Shown here in pieces: positions 27,193 through 37,182 of a stretch of 63,416 nucleotides of DNA. Both the position numbers and the translations under genes were made by a program. Each line of letters begins with the position of its first letter. Position 1 is the first letter of the stretch. The notes beneath the pieces are model-generated. The model saw only the letters and a list, made by a program, of their open reading frames with translations. It searched no databases and was not told the DNA's origin. The DNA is from SUP05 sp964577715 (GTDB lineage: Bacteria > Pseudomonadota > Gammaproteobacteria > PS1 > Pseudothioglobaceae): NCBI GenBank assembly GCA_964577715.1, contig CAZOAA010000006.1:1-63416 (forward strand). Direction: 5' to 3'.

Positions 27193-28216
27193 CGTTTTTA
27201 ATGATATTTTTAGCAAAATTGTCTAGTTTATTTTTCTCATTCACACACGCTTGTTTGCCCAAGTGATGAAGATAATCCAAATACTCATCTTCACTATTAT
27301 CAAGGTTAGTTATGTGCGATTGATCGATATCAGGATTAACCCTTAAATAATTAGGATTAGAATTGTAAACAGCTTTTAATTGGTAGTCAGCTGCAGATGA
27401 TTGAGCAGTAGTTAGTAAGTTACTACTAGGGTCTCGCCACTCAACTGCACCCCAATGTTCAACTTCACTACAATCAAGGTAAGTGTCTTGTTTTCCAGTG
27501 CCTAATGAAAGCATCATTGTATTTTTAGAGTAAAGATTGTGATATAGGTACCTAAATTCTGCATAGGCAGAAAGTGAAGGATTCACAGCAAAGACACCAC
27601 CATCAACAAAACAACAGCTTCTATTCCCATTAATATTTTTAATTTTAGTAGGTGGAAAATAAGTAATGGCAGAAGTGGCCGCACGCAAAACATCTGTTAA
27701 GTGGTAATTGTGCCTATCACTAACGGCTGCTTTATGCTGTCTAAAAAAATAGTTTTTACCAATAGTTAGATCATAAGCGGGTATCAAACAAGGTTTAAGC
27801 AGTTCTTTTAGCTCATAATTAGCAAAATATTGCTCATAAACAGAATTTGCCCCTTGGGGGTCATATTTAACATCTAATAATCCTGAGGCTGATTTAATGC
27901 CCTGTAAAAGTGATGAATTGAATATATCTTTTGCATTTTTTAAATACAAATCAACAATGTCTGCTGCGCTGTATTTAGGTCTGGCGTTTTTATCGGGTGT
28001 TAGTAATCCTGCTACAATTAAACCGCCTGTAGAGGTGCCAGCAAATAAATCAAAATAATCAGAAATACTGGCATTTGGATTATTGCTAAATTGTTGTAGT
28101 TTTGTTTCTAAATAAGCAAGAATAGTTGCAGGTACAATGCCCCTAACACCACCACCATCAATAGATAGGATGCGTGTATGGATATTTGGTTTTTTGTTAA
28201 TAATTTTCGAAAACAC
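27179..28216 (-). CDS. Patatin-like phospholipase / acyl hydrolase
   Basis: A patatin-fold lipase with Ser-Asp dyad: oxyanion loop DGGGVRG near the start, nucleophile elbow GTSTGG (near residue 60), and catalytic aspartate in DGGVFAVNP. It probably releases fatty acids from lipids for the ligase and oxidation enzymes encoded around it. Start choice is uncertain: no in-frame ATG lies near the front; I prefer GTG at 28216, which has GGGGG 8-12 bases upstream, over TTG at 28240. Either start overlaps the thiolase gene. Patatins also occur in CBASS defence, but no cyclase gene is adjacent, so a metabolic role is preferred. Confidence 0.82.
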   Translation of the reverse strand: MFSKIINKKPNIHTRILSIDGGGVRGIVPATILAYLETKLQQFSNNPNASISDYFDLFAGTSTGGLIVAGLLTPDKNARPKYSAADIVDLYLKNAKDIFNSSLLQGIKSASGLLDVKYDPQGANSVYEQYFANYELKELLKPCLIPAYDLTIGKNYFFRQHKAAVSDRHNYHLTDVLRAATSAITYFPPTKIKNINGNRSCCFVDGGVFAVNPSLSAYAEFRYLYHNLYSKNTMMLSLGTGKQDTYLDCSEVEHWGAVEWRDPSSNLLTTAQSSAADYQLKAVYNSNPNYLRVNPDIDQSHITNLDNSEDEYLDYLHHLGKQACVNEKNKLDNFAKNIIKNDEDR

Positions 28217-29381
28217 CTGCTGCCCCCATGCCACTACCAATACACATAGTAACTATGCCAAAACGTGTGTCGGTTCTATTTAAATGATGTAGTAGAGTCG
28301 AAGTTCTAATACTGCCAGTTGCGCCCAATGGATGACCTAATGCAATCGCACCACCTAATGGATTGACAATTTCAGGATTAAGGTCTAACTCCTGAATAAC
28401 GGCAAGACTTTGTGCAGCAAAGGCCTCATTTAGTTCGATATGCTCAATATCACTAAGTGTAAGACTACATTGTTTTAAAACCTTAGGAATAGCTAAAACG
28501 GGCCCAATTCCCATAATTTTAGGATCAACACCGCTTACTGCAAAACCGACAAATCGCGCCATTGGTTCTAAGTTGAATAATTTTAGTGCTTTTTCACTAC
28601 AAAGCATTACAGCACTAGCACCATCACTCATTTGTGAGCTATTGCCAGCAGTAACCGAACCATTAGTATGAAATGCACCTTTTAACTTAGATAGTTGCTC
28701 AATAGAAGTGTCAAAACGAATACCTTCGTCTTGAGAAACTGTTGTTGATTTTTCACCTGCCTTTTTCGAATTTAAATCATAAGTTTGGTTTTTAACGGTA
28801 TATGATTTAATCTCATCTTTAAAACAGTTACTATTAATGGCGTTAATGGCTTTTTGATGTGAATCAAAGGCAAACTGATCCTGAGCATCTCTAGTGATTT
28901 TGTATTTTTTTACCACTTGTTCAGCGGTAGTGCCCATGCCATAAGCAATACCAATATTATCACCTTGAAAAACCTTAATATTAAAGGCAGGTTTGTGTCC
29001 CATCATCGGAATCATGCTCATTGACTCTACGCCACCGGCAATCATAATATCAGCCTCACCTAAACGAATTCGATCTGCCGCATAAGCGATAGATTGCAAT
29101 CCTGAAGCACAAAAACGATTAACCGTAACCCCAGGGATAGAATCGGGGTATCCCGCTAGTAAAGATGAAATACGTGCAATATTAAGCCCTTGTTCAGCTT
29201 CAGGCATAGCACAACCAATAATGACATCATCAATCATATTTGGGTCGATACCTGTATTATCATCCAAGAGCGCCTTTAAAATAAAACTTAATAAATCATC
29301 AGGACGCACTTGTTTAAACACACCGTTAGCTTTTCCAACTGGAGTTCTAATAGCGCTAACAATATAGGCATCATGAATCAT
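28197..29381 (-). CDS. fadA: Acetyl-CoA C-acyltransferase (3-ketoacyl-CoA thiolase)
   Basis: Cleaves 3-ketoacyl-CoA to acetyl-CoA and a shortened acyl-CoA, the last step of each beta-oxidation turn. The nucleophilic cysteine is in VNRFCASGLQSIA near residue 89, the catalytic histidines in NEAFAAQS and NPLGGAIALGHPLGATG, and the second cysteine in MCIGSGMGAAG. Length 394 is normal. It directly follows the HAD/ECH gene (1-base gap). Confidence 0.93.
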   Translation of the reverse strand: MIHDAYIVSAIRTPVGKANGVFKQVRPDDLLSFILKALLDDNTGIDPNMIDDVIIGCAMPEAEQGLNIARISSLLAGYPDSIPGVTVNRFCASGLQSIAYAADRIRLGEADIMIAGGVESMSMIPMMGHKPAFNIKVFQGDNIGIAYGMGTTAEQVVKKYKITRDAQDQFAFDSHQKAINAINSNCFKDEIKSYTVKNQTYDLNSKKAGEKSTTVSQDEGIRFDTSIEQLSKLKGAFHTNGSVTAGNSSQMSDGASAVMLCSEKALKLFNLEPMARFVGFAVSGVDPKIMGIGPVLAIPKVLKQCSLTLSDIEHIELNEAFAAQSLAVIQELDLNPEIVNPLGGAIALGHPLGATGSIRTSTLLHHLNRTDTRFGIVTMCIGSGMGAAGVFENY

Positions 29382-29382
29382 A

Positions 29383-31770
29383 TTAGTTCCTTAAAGGCTT
29401 GTGTTTAATAAGCATGTGCTCAATTCTATCTTGTGTTTTATCTTCTTTTAACAGTTTAATAAAATGTTTCTTTTCCAAATCTAGTAAATATTGAGAGTCT
29501 ACCTTGGTACCGGGCTCTAGTTCACCACCACAAATAACATCGGCAATTTTCTGAGCGATTAGATTGTCATGCTCAGATATAAATTCTCCAGTTTTCATAT
29601 TGGTTAATTGTGCCAATATATTAGCTTTTGCTGTTGATCCACCCACTTCAAAAGTTTGCCTACGATCTTCCGGACGATAATTTTGATCAATTAATAATTG
29701 TGCTTTTTTCTTGGCAAAATAAAGCAATTCCAACCTTTGACTAACAATTAAATCACCTTCATCTAAATAACCCATTTCAAGCGCCTGTTCTGCACTTTTT
29801 GATACTTTAGCCAGTCCAATTTGTTCAAAATATTGTGCCAACGTTGTAAACATATCTTTGTATTTTGTAGCGCGTCTAGCCATCTCTTTACAGCCACCAC
29901 CAGCAGGTAGCAAACCAACACCAATTTCAACTAATCCGATATAGCTTTCTGTGTGAGTCACACGCGAATCGCAATGAAGCATAAGTTCACATCCACCCCC
30001 TAGTGCCATACCTTCAACAACAGCAATAGTTGGTATTTTGCTATATTTAAGTGACATTAGTGCCTGTTGAAGCAGTTCGACAACTTTATCAATAGATTTT
30101 AAATTTTCAATACTTGGCAAGTTTGGTTTGGCTAATTGCCATATTTTTTTCTTAAGACTGGTGATTAAGTTTTGATGATCAATCATGCCTAATTTTGCTC
30201 CGGCAACAATTTCATATAGATTAGCTCCCGCACAAAATGGGCTGCTATCTTGCCAAACAATCATTGCTTTAAACTCATTTTCAGCAATTTCAATTGCTTT
30301 TATTAATGAATTAATAACTTCTAAATTTAATGTATGTAATTTGGTTTTTAAACTAAAGATACTAATCCCATCATTCTCATGAAAAAATCTTACAGAGTTA
30401 TTTTCAAAAATAATTTGAGTTTGTTTACTAGTTTGCTCACCAAGAAGAGTAGGGCGGTAAATCTGACGTTTATAAACAGAATGTTCTGAATAAGCCAAAT
30501 AAGATTTGTCTGCTGGTGAATAAGCACCATCTTCAGTATAAAAGCTAGAAACATCGTTTAACCAATTTGGTGGCGGTGATATATTCTCATCATCTGCTAA
30601 AAATAAAGCCAATGATTCTTTTATATCATTACTTTGCCAATATTCAAAAATACCAACTTCCCAACCAAAACCCCAATGTAGTGCCCAATCAATATCTCTA
30701 ACTGAGTGTGCAATGCTTTGTAAATGATAAGCACTATAAAGGCAAGTATCTTTAATTACTGAGAAAAGAAACTGTGCCTGAGGGTGTTGATTAGCTTTAA
30801 GTAGAGAAATTTGCTTTGAAATATCTTTTTTTAGAATTTCCTTAACAGATTTATCGATGTCATAATCTGCTTCAATATAGCTTTTATTTTTAGGCTGGTA
30901 AGTCTTAATAACGCCATCTTCTTTTTTATAAAGACCACCCTTGGTTTTTTCACCTAAAGCATTATTCTCTACTAAGGAATTTAGCCAAGTTGGCGTTTTA
31001 AAATAATGATGCCAAGGATCGTCTTTGTGCACACGATAAAATTGTTCAAGCACATGTTTTAAAATATCCAAACCCACTAAATCAGCCGTTCTAAATGTGG
31101 CGCTTTTAGGTCGTTTTAATTTTGCACCTGTCAGTGCGTCAACAGTATCAAAACCTAACGATAAGCGTTTAGCATGGTGAATACACGCTGCAATTGAAAA
31201 CACACCAATTCGATTGGCAATAAAACCAGATTCATCTTTAGCATATAAAATATTCTTACCTAATTCAGAGGTAAAAAAGCCTTCTAATAAATCTAGAATT
31301 TGCTTATCTGTTTGTTCTCCAGCAATCAACTCAACAAGAGGCATATAGCGAGGAGGGTTGAAAAAATGAATGCCACAAAAGCGCGATTTAAAATCGCCCA
31401 AACTTTGCTCAATTTCATTGATATTAAGACTTGAGGTATTCGTTGCTACTATTGCATCGCTAGATAAATGCGGCAGTATCCTTGTAAATAATTCTTGTTT
31501 GGCATTAATATCTTCAATAATTGCTTCAATTATTAAATCACAATCTGACAATCGCTCTAATTCATGCTCAATACTAACAGGCGTAATCCAAGATTTTTTC
31601 TTAGGGTGGTAAAGCGCTTCAGGTTTAAAGCTGCTAATCTTATCCAGGTCTTCTTTGACATGATCTTCATAGCCAAATAGCAATGTTGGAATATTCACGT
31701 TAGCAAACACGCCTGCAATTTGCACGCCCATTACACCACTACCTAAAATTCCGACCTTGTTAATCTTCAT
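29383..31770 (-). CDS. 3-hydroxyacyl-CoA dehydrogenase / enoyl-CoA hydratase fusion (FadN-type domain order)
   Basis: Bifunctional enzyme of 795 residues for the hydration and oxidation steps. The order is dehydrogenase first, hydratase second, as in Bacillus FadN and opposite to E. coli FadB. NAD-binding VGILGSGVMGVQIAG is at residues 6-20 and the dehydrogenase motif HFFNPPRYMPLVELI near 130-145. The crotonase part begins near 470, with SPFCAGANLYEI (oxyanion hole) and GMALGGGCELMLHCD carrying the catalytic glutamate region. It overlaps the acyl-CoA dehydrogenase gene by 11 bases. Confidence 0.92.
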   Translation of the reverse strand: MKINKVGILGSGVMGVQIAGVFANVNIPTLLFGYEDHVKEDLDKISSFKPEALYHPKKKSWITPVSIEHELERLSDCDLIIEAIIEDINAKQELFTRILPHLSSDAIVATNTSSLNINEIEQSLGDFKSRFCGIHFFNPPRYMPLVELIAGEQTDKQILDLLEGFFTSELGKNILYAKDESGFIANRIGVFSIAACIHHAKRLSLGFDTVDALTGAKLKRPKSATFRTADLVGLDILKHVLEQFYRVHKDDPWHHYFKTPTWLNSLVENNALGEKTKGGLYKKEDGVIKTYQPKNKSYIEADYDIDKSVKEILKKDISKQISLLKANQHPQAQFLFSVIKDTCLYSAYHLQSIAHSVRDIDWALHWGFGWEVGIFEYWQSNDIKESLALFLADDENISPPPNWLNDVSSFYTEDGAYSPADKSYLAYSEHSVYKRQIYRPTLLGEQTSKQTQIIFENNSVRFFHENDGISIFSLKTKLHTLNLEVINSLIKAIEIAENEFKAMIVWQDSSPFCAGANLYEIVAGAKLGMIDHQNLITSLKKKIWQLAKPNLPSIENLKSIDKVVELLQQALMSLKYSKIPTIAVVEGMALGGGCELMLHCDSRVTHTESYIGLVEIGVGLLPAGGGCKEMARRATKYKDMFTTLAQYFEQIGLAKVSKSAEQALEMGYLDEGDLIVSQRLELLYFAKKKAQLLIDQNYRPEDRRQTFEVGGSTAKANILAQLTNMKTGEFISEHDNLIAQKIADVICGGELEPGTKVDSQYLLDLEKKHFIKLLKEDKTQDRIEHMLIKHKPLRN

Positions 31771-34099
31771 AATCGTCTACTGATAAAACCCTTTGTTTTA
31801 ATTCTATTAAGCTTGACAAAAGATGATGCTCATCATTAGTTATCTTTTCTTGGTCTAATAATATGTCAATTTGTTGAGGTGTATCAACATATTTAACGTT
31901 TTTATATATTTTTTCAGCCTCTATTGCAAGTTTATAAGTTTGCTCTAATTCATCAAGTGGAGAGTCTTTAATAACCAAAACATTATTAGTGAGAGCATTT
32001 TTAAGGTTTTTATCATTAATCAATTGATTGATAATTTTATTTTGAAGATTGATGGTAGGTTTGTTTTTGTTAATCCCCCATGGAAGAACAAGCCATCTAA
32101 AAAATTTAACAGATTTAAACTCATCGCAAATCTCTTTAAGTAAAAGCTGTGATTTGTAAATATGTTGTTGCATATTCCAATGAATCAGCTCATTAAAACT
32201 TTTGTCAAGGTTTTGCGTGTATTTAAGCACGGCAGACATGCTGTACATATTAATCAATAAATCAGCAAATAATCCATTCATACTCTCTTGGAATTTGATT
32301 TTTGGACCAAATTTTATTAGTGCAATTTCAACTAAAAAAGCAAAGCTAGCACTAATATTGCTCAGTTGTCGATAATACGGTTTAGTAATACTTTTTACTC
32401 TATTAGGGCTAGTAGCAAATCTAGCTCCGCTTAGTGCAAAGATAAAGCTTTTAACTTTAACATTAGCTATATGAGCAAGGTGCCTGCCTAAAACTTTATT
32501 GAATGAAGTGTAATCTTGTTTTTCTAAGTTATTTAGTTCGTCTTTTAAAAAAGGATGGCAACGCATCAATCCTTGACCAAATATAATCATTGATCGAGTT
32601 AGGATATTAGCCCCTTCAACAGTAATAGCAATGGGAATGGTTTGATAGATATTGGCTAAATAATTACCCTGACCAAGCATAACTGTTTTGCCACCATGAA
32701 TATCCATAGCACGGTTAATATTAGTTCTAAGTAATTCAGTGTGATGATATTTTAAAATAGCAGAACTAACAGATGGATTAAGCCCTTGATCAAGCAAACT
32801 CAAATGAAAATCACTCATTGCTTTCATTGTTAATACGTCAGAAGCCATGGGTACAATTTTTTCTGCTACACCTTGAAAACGATATAAAGATTGCTTAAAT
32901 TGTTTTCTAATCAGGCTATATTCAATAGAAGTCTTAAGTCCAAGTTCTACACCTGCTAACGATAAAGAAGGAAGCGATACGCCTCTGCCTAACGATAAAG
33001 ACTCCATCAACATTACCCAACCTTGGCCAATCATTTTTTGCCCGCCAATGACAGCAGACATCGGTATAAATACATCTACACCTTGATGTGGGCCATTGCT
33101 AAATTTAGAGCCAATAGGGTGGTGATGCCTACCAATACTAATACCATCTAAGGAAGAATCGATTAAAGCACAAGTAATTCCCAAGGATTTTTTATCGCCA
33201 ATTAAACCATCAGGATCATAAGTTTTAAAAGCTAAGCCAATCAAGGTGGCTATTGGTGCAAGTGTAGTGTATCGCTTATCCCAATTAAGTCGAATGCCTA
33301 GCGTCTTTTCGCCATTGTAATCTTGCTGACAAATTACGCCTGAATCTATCATTGCGCCCGCATCAGAACCTGCATTTGTTGAAGTCAGTGCAAAACAAGG
33401 AACATGCTCCCCTGTAGCTAATTTTGGCAATAAATCTTGCTTTTGTTCACTACTACCATAATGCAAAATTAACTCACCCGGACCCAATGAATTAGGCACC
33501 ATAACAGTGACAGCTAGCGATACATTGCAACTAGAGAGTTTGGATAAAATTACCGCATGTGCTTTTGCACTAAACTCCAAACCACCATATTTTTTGGGAA
33601 TATTAAGCGCCCAAAAACCCTCTGATTTTATCTGATTTAGTGTTTTTTCAGATAGGCCAAATTCATTAAATGTTGCACAAAGTGCACTTATTTTGTGATC
33701 AATAAAATTTTGCTCTTCATCAGATAAAGGCTTACTTTTAACTAATAATAAATCATCCCAATTCAGTTGATTTGAAAACAGTTGTTTTTCCCAGTGCGTA
33801 TCGCCACTTTCCATAGCAACCTTTTCACTCTCACTAATTAATGATTTTTTCTTAGCAGAAAAATTAGCAAGAATAGGCTTGATAATTACTAACCTAAAAA
33901 ATGGAATAAACAATATAAGGTTAAATAATAGTAAAAATAGGCCTATGATCCAAATAACGATCTGATTTAGCTCTAAAACAAATAATAAATAAACTGTGCC
34001 TAGAGAAAATAGAAGTACAAAGGCAGGAAAAAATCTGCCAATTCTAGCAAACAGGGCAGTAGCAACAATAACGAATACTAAATAGTAAATTATTATCAT
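31760..34099 (-). CDS. Acyl-CoA dehydrogenase, FadE-like membrane-associated type
   Basis: FAD enzyme for the first oxidation step of beta-oxidation. Two hydrophobic segments at the N-terminus (about residues 1-75) place it at the membrane, as in E. coli FadE (814 residues; 779 here). The dehydrogenase core follows: WALNIPKKYGGLEFSA, CFALTSTNAGSDAGAM, the FAD/substrate stretch VEGANILTRSMIIFGQG, and a C-terminal DUF1974-type helical region. It starts 45 bases after the ferredoxin reductase gene. Confidence 0.92.
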   Translation of the reverse strand: MIIIYYLVFVIVATALFARIGRFFPAFVLLFSLGTVYLLFVLELNQIVIWIIGLFLLLFNLILFIPFFRLVIIKPILANFSAKKKSLISESEKVAMESGDTHWEKQLFSNQLNWDDLLLVKSKPLSDEEQNFIDHKISALCATFNEFGLSEKTLNQIKSEGFWALNIPKKYGGLEFSAKAHAVILSKLSSCNVSLAVTVMVPNSLGPGELILHYGSSEQKQDLLPKLATGEHVPCFALTSTNAGSDAGAMIDSGVICQQDYNGEKTLGIRLNWDKRYTTLAPIATLIGLAFKTYDPDGLIGDKKSLGITCALIDSSLDGISIGRHHHPIGSKFSNGPHQGVDVFIPMSAVIGGQKMIGQGWVMLMESLSLGRGVSLPSLSLAGVELGLKTSIEYSLIRKQFKQSLYRFQGVAEKIVPMASDVLTMKAMSDFHLSLLDQGLNPSVSSAILKYHHTELLRTNINRAMDIHGGKTVMLGQGNYLANIYQTIPIAITVEGANILTRSMIIFGQGLMRCHPFLKDELNNLEKQDYTSFNKVLGRHLAHIANVKVKSFIFALSGARFATSPNRVKSITKPYYRQLSNISASFAFLVEIALIKFGPKIKFQESMNGLFADLLINMYSMSAVLKYTQNLDKSFNELIHWNMQQHIYKSQLLLKEICDEFKSVKFFRWLVLPWGINKNKPTINLQNKIINQLINDKNLKNALTNNVLVIKDSPLDELEQTYKLAIEAEKIYKNVKYVDTPQQIDILLDQEKITNDEHHLLSSLIELKQRVLSVDDYED

Positions 34100-34144
34100 A
34101 ATTTAATCATAACCGTTTTTAGTGCCATGATTGAAAAATTTAAC

Positions 34145-35155
34145 TTAAACTGGCGAGGCGATTAATTGCGATTCATCTAAGCCATTTTCAAGTAATAATT
34201 CACCTAAATATATCAGCACTTCTGCTGGTGCACAAAGATACAAATCAGACTGATTAACAAGCTCTAAATCTAGCGATGTAAAAATCTGTTTTGCGACTTT
34301 TTGACAATCGTTTTTATCAGATCTATTAAACTCACAAGCAACAGGCGTGTAGGTGTATTCATCCATAATTACTTGCCATGATTTGGCATGTTTATCTAAA
34401 TAAGGCGCTGATTCATCGCTAGGATAGGCCCAATAAAAATACACAGGGTTATCCATTTCTAAAGAAAAAGCATGCTCAATTAAGCTTCTGATAGGTGCAA
34501 ATCCACTATCCCAAGCGATAAATACCATTGGCTTAGTTGAGGTTTCTTTAAGCACAAAAATGCCTTTAGGCCCTTCTAAATTAACAACAGACTTAGATCT
34601 AATTTTTTTAGTGAATAGGGCACTGGCAAAAGCATCGTTAGCATTGTTTCTAATATGAAACTCTAACTCCATCCCATGGCACGGGCAAGAGGCCAGTGGA
34701 TAACGAGAGGTTATGCCTTTAAAAGATAGCTCAACATCTTGCCCCGCCATAAACTGCAAAGTTTTTGATCTTGGCGTTCGTAAATTAACAATGGCCAAAT
34801 CATCACTAATAAACACTACTTTTTTAACTTTGGTTTCAATATTCTGAATGGGGATTGATTTCACATCACCTATTAAATCAAGTTCAAGTTCAATATCTGA
34901 AGCAGGGGAGTTACAACACATTAAAAACTCACCTTCGTCTTTTTGAGATTCAGAAAGTGAAAAATCATGATGCTTAGTTTGCTTTATTTCACCATTGATT
35001 AGCTTTGCTCTGCACGCACCACAAGTGCCATTACTACATTCATAATGCATTGCCAAACCATGGCGTAGGCCACCTTCTAATACAGAATCATTCGACGAGC
35101 ATTCATAATTACGATCATGATTGTTAAGATGAACATTAAATATTTGCTGTGACAT
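34145..35155 (-). CDS. 2Fe-2S ferredoxin / FAD-NAD(P)H oxidoreductase fusion
   Basis: A 336-residue electron-transfer protein. The N-terminal plant-type ferredoxin domain has cluster cysteines in CSNGTCGAC (near residues 39-47) and FLMCCNSP; then a ferredoxin-reductase-type FAD domain (SRYPLASCP) and an NAD-binding domain (FIAWDSGFAPIRSLIEHA). The same order occurs in CDP-6-deoxyglucoseen reductase and in reductases of ring or alkane oxygenases. As the first gene of the beta-oxidation operon it may pass electrons linked to acyl-CoA oxidation or to an unlinked oxygenase; the true partner is unknown. Confidence 0.82.
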   Translation of the reverse strand: MSQQIFNVHLNNHDRNYECSSNDSVLEGGLRHGLAMHYECSNGTCGACRAKLINGEIKQTKHHDFSLSESQKDEGEFLMCCNSPASDIELELDLIGDVKSIPIQNIETKVKKVVFISDDLAIVNLRTPRSKTLQFMAGQDVELSFKGITSRYPLASCPCHGMELEFHIRNNANDAFASALFTKKIRSKSVVNLEGPKGIFVLKETSTKPMVFIAWDSGFAPIRSLIEHAFSLEMDNPVYFYWAYPSDESAPYLDKHAKSWQVIMDEYTYTPVACEFNRSDKNDCQKVAKQIFTSLDLELVNQSDLYLCAPAEVLIYLGELLLENGLDESQLIASPV

Positions 35156-35309
35156 GTTTAAGCATTATAGCTTTTAAAAATTAACAAGAATGCTACCTAT
35201 TAATTTTTTAAAGCATTACCTCCTTTGGCTTTAGTTTAAAAATACTCCACAACTTTATTGTAATGAGGCGTATAGTTGAACTAAGCAGTTGTTGATAATA
35301 GGAGGGTAT

Positions 35310-35555
35310 ATGAAATTAAAAAGTATAGCAGTGGCACTTGCATCATCTATCTCAACGGCTGGAACCTCTTTGGCGGCGCAGTCGTGGGCTGAGGATTATA
35401 CGCACTCATTGCATCCACAGTTAAAAGTCAATACACATGATATCAAACCATGGTTTAAGGGTTATGAGCAAAGCACCCATTCTTGGGAAAAGCTTAACAA
35501 TAGCGGATTAAAACCTATGTATAGAATGTATAACCACGGAATTAAAAGAGTTTAA
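35310..35555 (+). CDS. Small secreted protein of unknown function
   Basis: An 81-residue protein. I take the ATG at 35310 because a perfect GGAGG stands 5 bases before it; a longer in-frame start at 35289 has no such site. MKLKSIAVALASSISTAGTSLAAQS is a clear signal peptide. The mature part (about 56 residues) is rich in aromatic residues, histidine and lysine (AEDYTHSLHPQLK, GYEQSTHSWEKL, YRMYNHGIKRV) with no family I recognise. It stands alone between the leftward fatty-acid operon and a rightward kinase gene. Confidence 0.65.
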   Translation: MKLKSIAVALASSISTAGTSLAAQSWAEDYTHSLHPQLKVNTHDIKPWFKGYEQSTHSWEKLNNSGLKPMYRMYNHGIKRV

Positions 35556-35595
35556 CAATAAATTATGATTTGTTGGCATTGATGTTTAGGGAGAT

Positions 35596-37182
35596 ATGCT
35601 CGAGATTAACAAACAACTCTTAAGGGCGTCTTCTTATCCTCATGTTGTTGGTCAGGTTAAACATATTGAGACTCATATCTCTCATGTCTTTTTAGCAGGC
35701 AAGTTTGCCTACAAAATTAAAAAACCTCTTAATTTAGGCTTTTTGGATTTTTCCACGTTAAAAAAACGTCAATATTTTTGTCAGGAGGAATTGCGTCTTA
35801 ATTCAAGATTAGCCAAAGACATTTATATTGATGTTGTGCCTATTGTGAGCAACAATGGCAGAGTATACGTACTAGACGATAGTACAAAAGATTTAAAAAA
35901 CGTTGTGGAATATGCTGTTCGAATGCATAGATTCGATACCAGCATGGAATTGGATCAACTTTTAGAACAAGATAAGAACAAAATCTGGAAGGATGAATGG
36001 ATTGATACAATATCTCAACAAGTGGCAAATTTTCACCTACATACTACACCAGCTACACCCGATTCTAATTATGGCAAGGTTGAGAGTATTTTTGCATTTA
36101 CACTTGAAAATTTTAGTCAAATCAAACAATATTTATCCAATTCTTCTACGATAAAAACCGTTAATTTATTACAACAATGGATACAAACACACTCAGAGCC
36201 TTTATCTAAGATTATAAAACTTAGACGTATAAAAGGCCTTGTTCGTGAATGTCATGGCGATATGCATTTGGCAAATATGGTGTATTGGAACAAAAAAGTA
36301 CAAATATTTGATGGGATTGAATTTAATGAGAAGCTACGTTGGATTGATGTAATTAGTGAAATTGCCTTTTTAATAATGGATTTAGAAAGCCGTGAAAAGT
36401 CTCATTTGGCTTGGCGATTTTTAAATCGCTATCTTTTAGCTACTGGCGATTATTCAGGTTTAGAATTGCTTAATTTCTATCGCATTTATCGCGCTTGTGT
36501 GCGTGCCAAGGTATCTGCAATTCGTTATCAACAATTCACTGATAGTAAGCAACAAGACAATATATTATCACAAGCAAATCACTATCTTAATCTGGCAAAA
36601 AGTTACACTGAATCTCACCAAACTTATATTGTAATGTTACACGGGTTATCAGGCAGTGGTAAAAGTACACTTTCTGCCACACTTGCGCAGTATTTACAGG
36701 CAATTCATATTCAATCTGATGTAGAAAGAAAGCGTTTATTTGGTATTTTTTCCAGTATAGAAAAGATAGATACTATTAACACAGATATGTATTCAGCTAA
36801 AGCCAGTAGTGCAACATATAAGCGCTTATTAAAACTTGCAACTTTAATAGTAGAATCTGGTTTTCCAGTTATTGTTGATGCAACCTTTTTAATGCAAGAA
36901 CAACGACAAATGTTCTATCAGATTTTTGATAAAAACAACATACCTATTGTAGTGGTTAATTTGCAAGCCGATGAAGATAAGTTATACTCACGTGTTACAA
37001 AACGTTCACAACAGAAAAATAGCATTTCAGATGCTGATTTAAGCGTATTAAAAAGACAAATACAATTACAACAACAGCCAAGCGATACTGAGGCAAATGT
37101 ATTAACAGTAGATGCAAATGCACTGATAAACAGTCAAAATATTGCTAAAAAAATAACCGAGTTAATCAATGAAACGCATTAA
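35596..37182 (+). CDS. Aminoglycoside-phosphotransferase-like kinase fused to a P-loop ATP-binding domain
   Basis: A 528-residue fusion. The N-terminal half is an APH-like kinase domain with catalytic-loop CHGDMHLANMV and metal-binding IFDGIEF near residues 215-240. The C-terminal half is a P-loop kinase of the AAA_33 type with GLSGSGKST near 352-360. This architecture is a known conserved bacterial family, but its substrate is not established. It overlaps the sugar-dehydrogenase gene by 14 bases, and pcm follows, giving a three-gene operon. Confidence 0.85.
   Translation: MLEINKQLLRASSYPHVVGQVKHIETHISHVFLAGKFAYKIKKPLNLGFLDFSTLKKRQYFCQEELRLNSRLAKDIYIDVVPIVSNNGRVYVLDDSTKDLKNVVEYAVRMHRFDTSMELDQLLEQDKNKIWKDEWIDTISQQVANFHLHTTPATPDSNYGKVESIFAFTLENFSQIKQYLSNSSTIKTVNLLQQWIQTHSEPLSKIIKLRRIKGLVRECHGDMHLANMVYWNKKVQIFDGIEFNEKLRWIDVISEIAFLIMDLESREKSHLAWRFLNRYLLATGDYSGLELLNFYRIYRACVRAKVSAIRYQQFTDSKQQDNILSQANHYLNLAKSYTESHQTYIVMLHGLSGSGKSTLSATLAQYLQAIHIQSDVERKRLFGIFSSIEKIDTINTDMYSAKASSATYKRLLKLATLIVESGFPVIVDATFLMQEQRQMFYQIFDKNNIPIVVVNLQADEDKLYSRVTKRSQQKNSISDADLSVLKRQIQLQQQPSDTEANVLTVDANALINSQNIAKKITELINETH

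Noticed and set aside
27179..28216. Patatin gene as a CBASS effector (CapV)
   Set aside because: No cyclase, ubiquitin-like or sensor gene is adjacent; it is embedded in a fatty-acid oxidation operon with overlaps on both sides.
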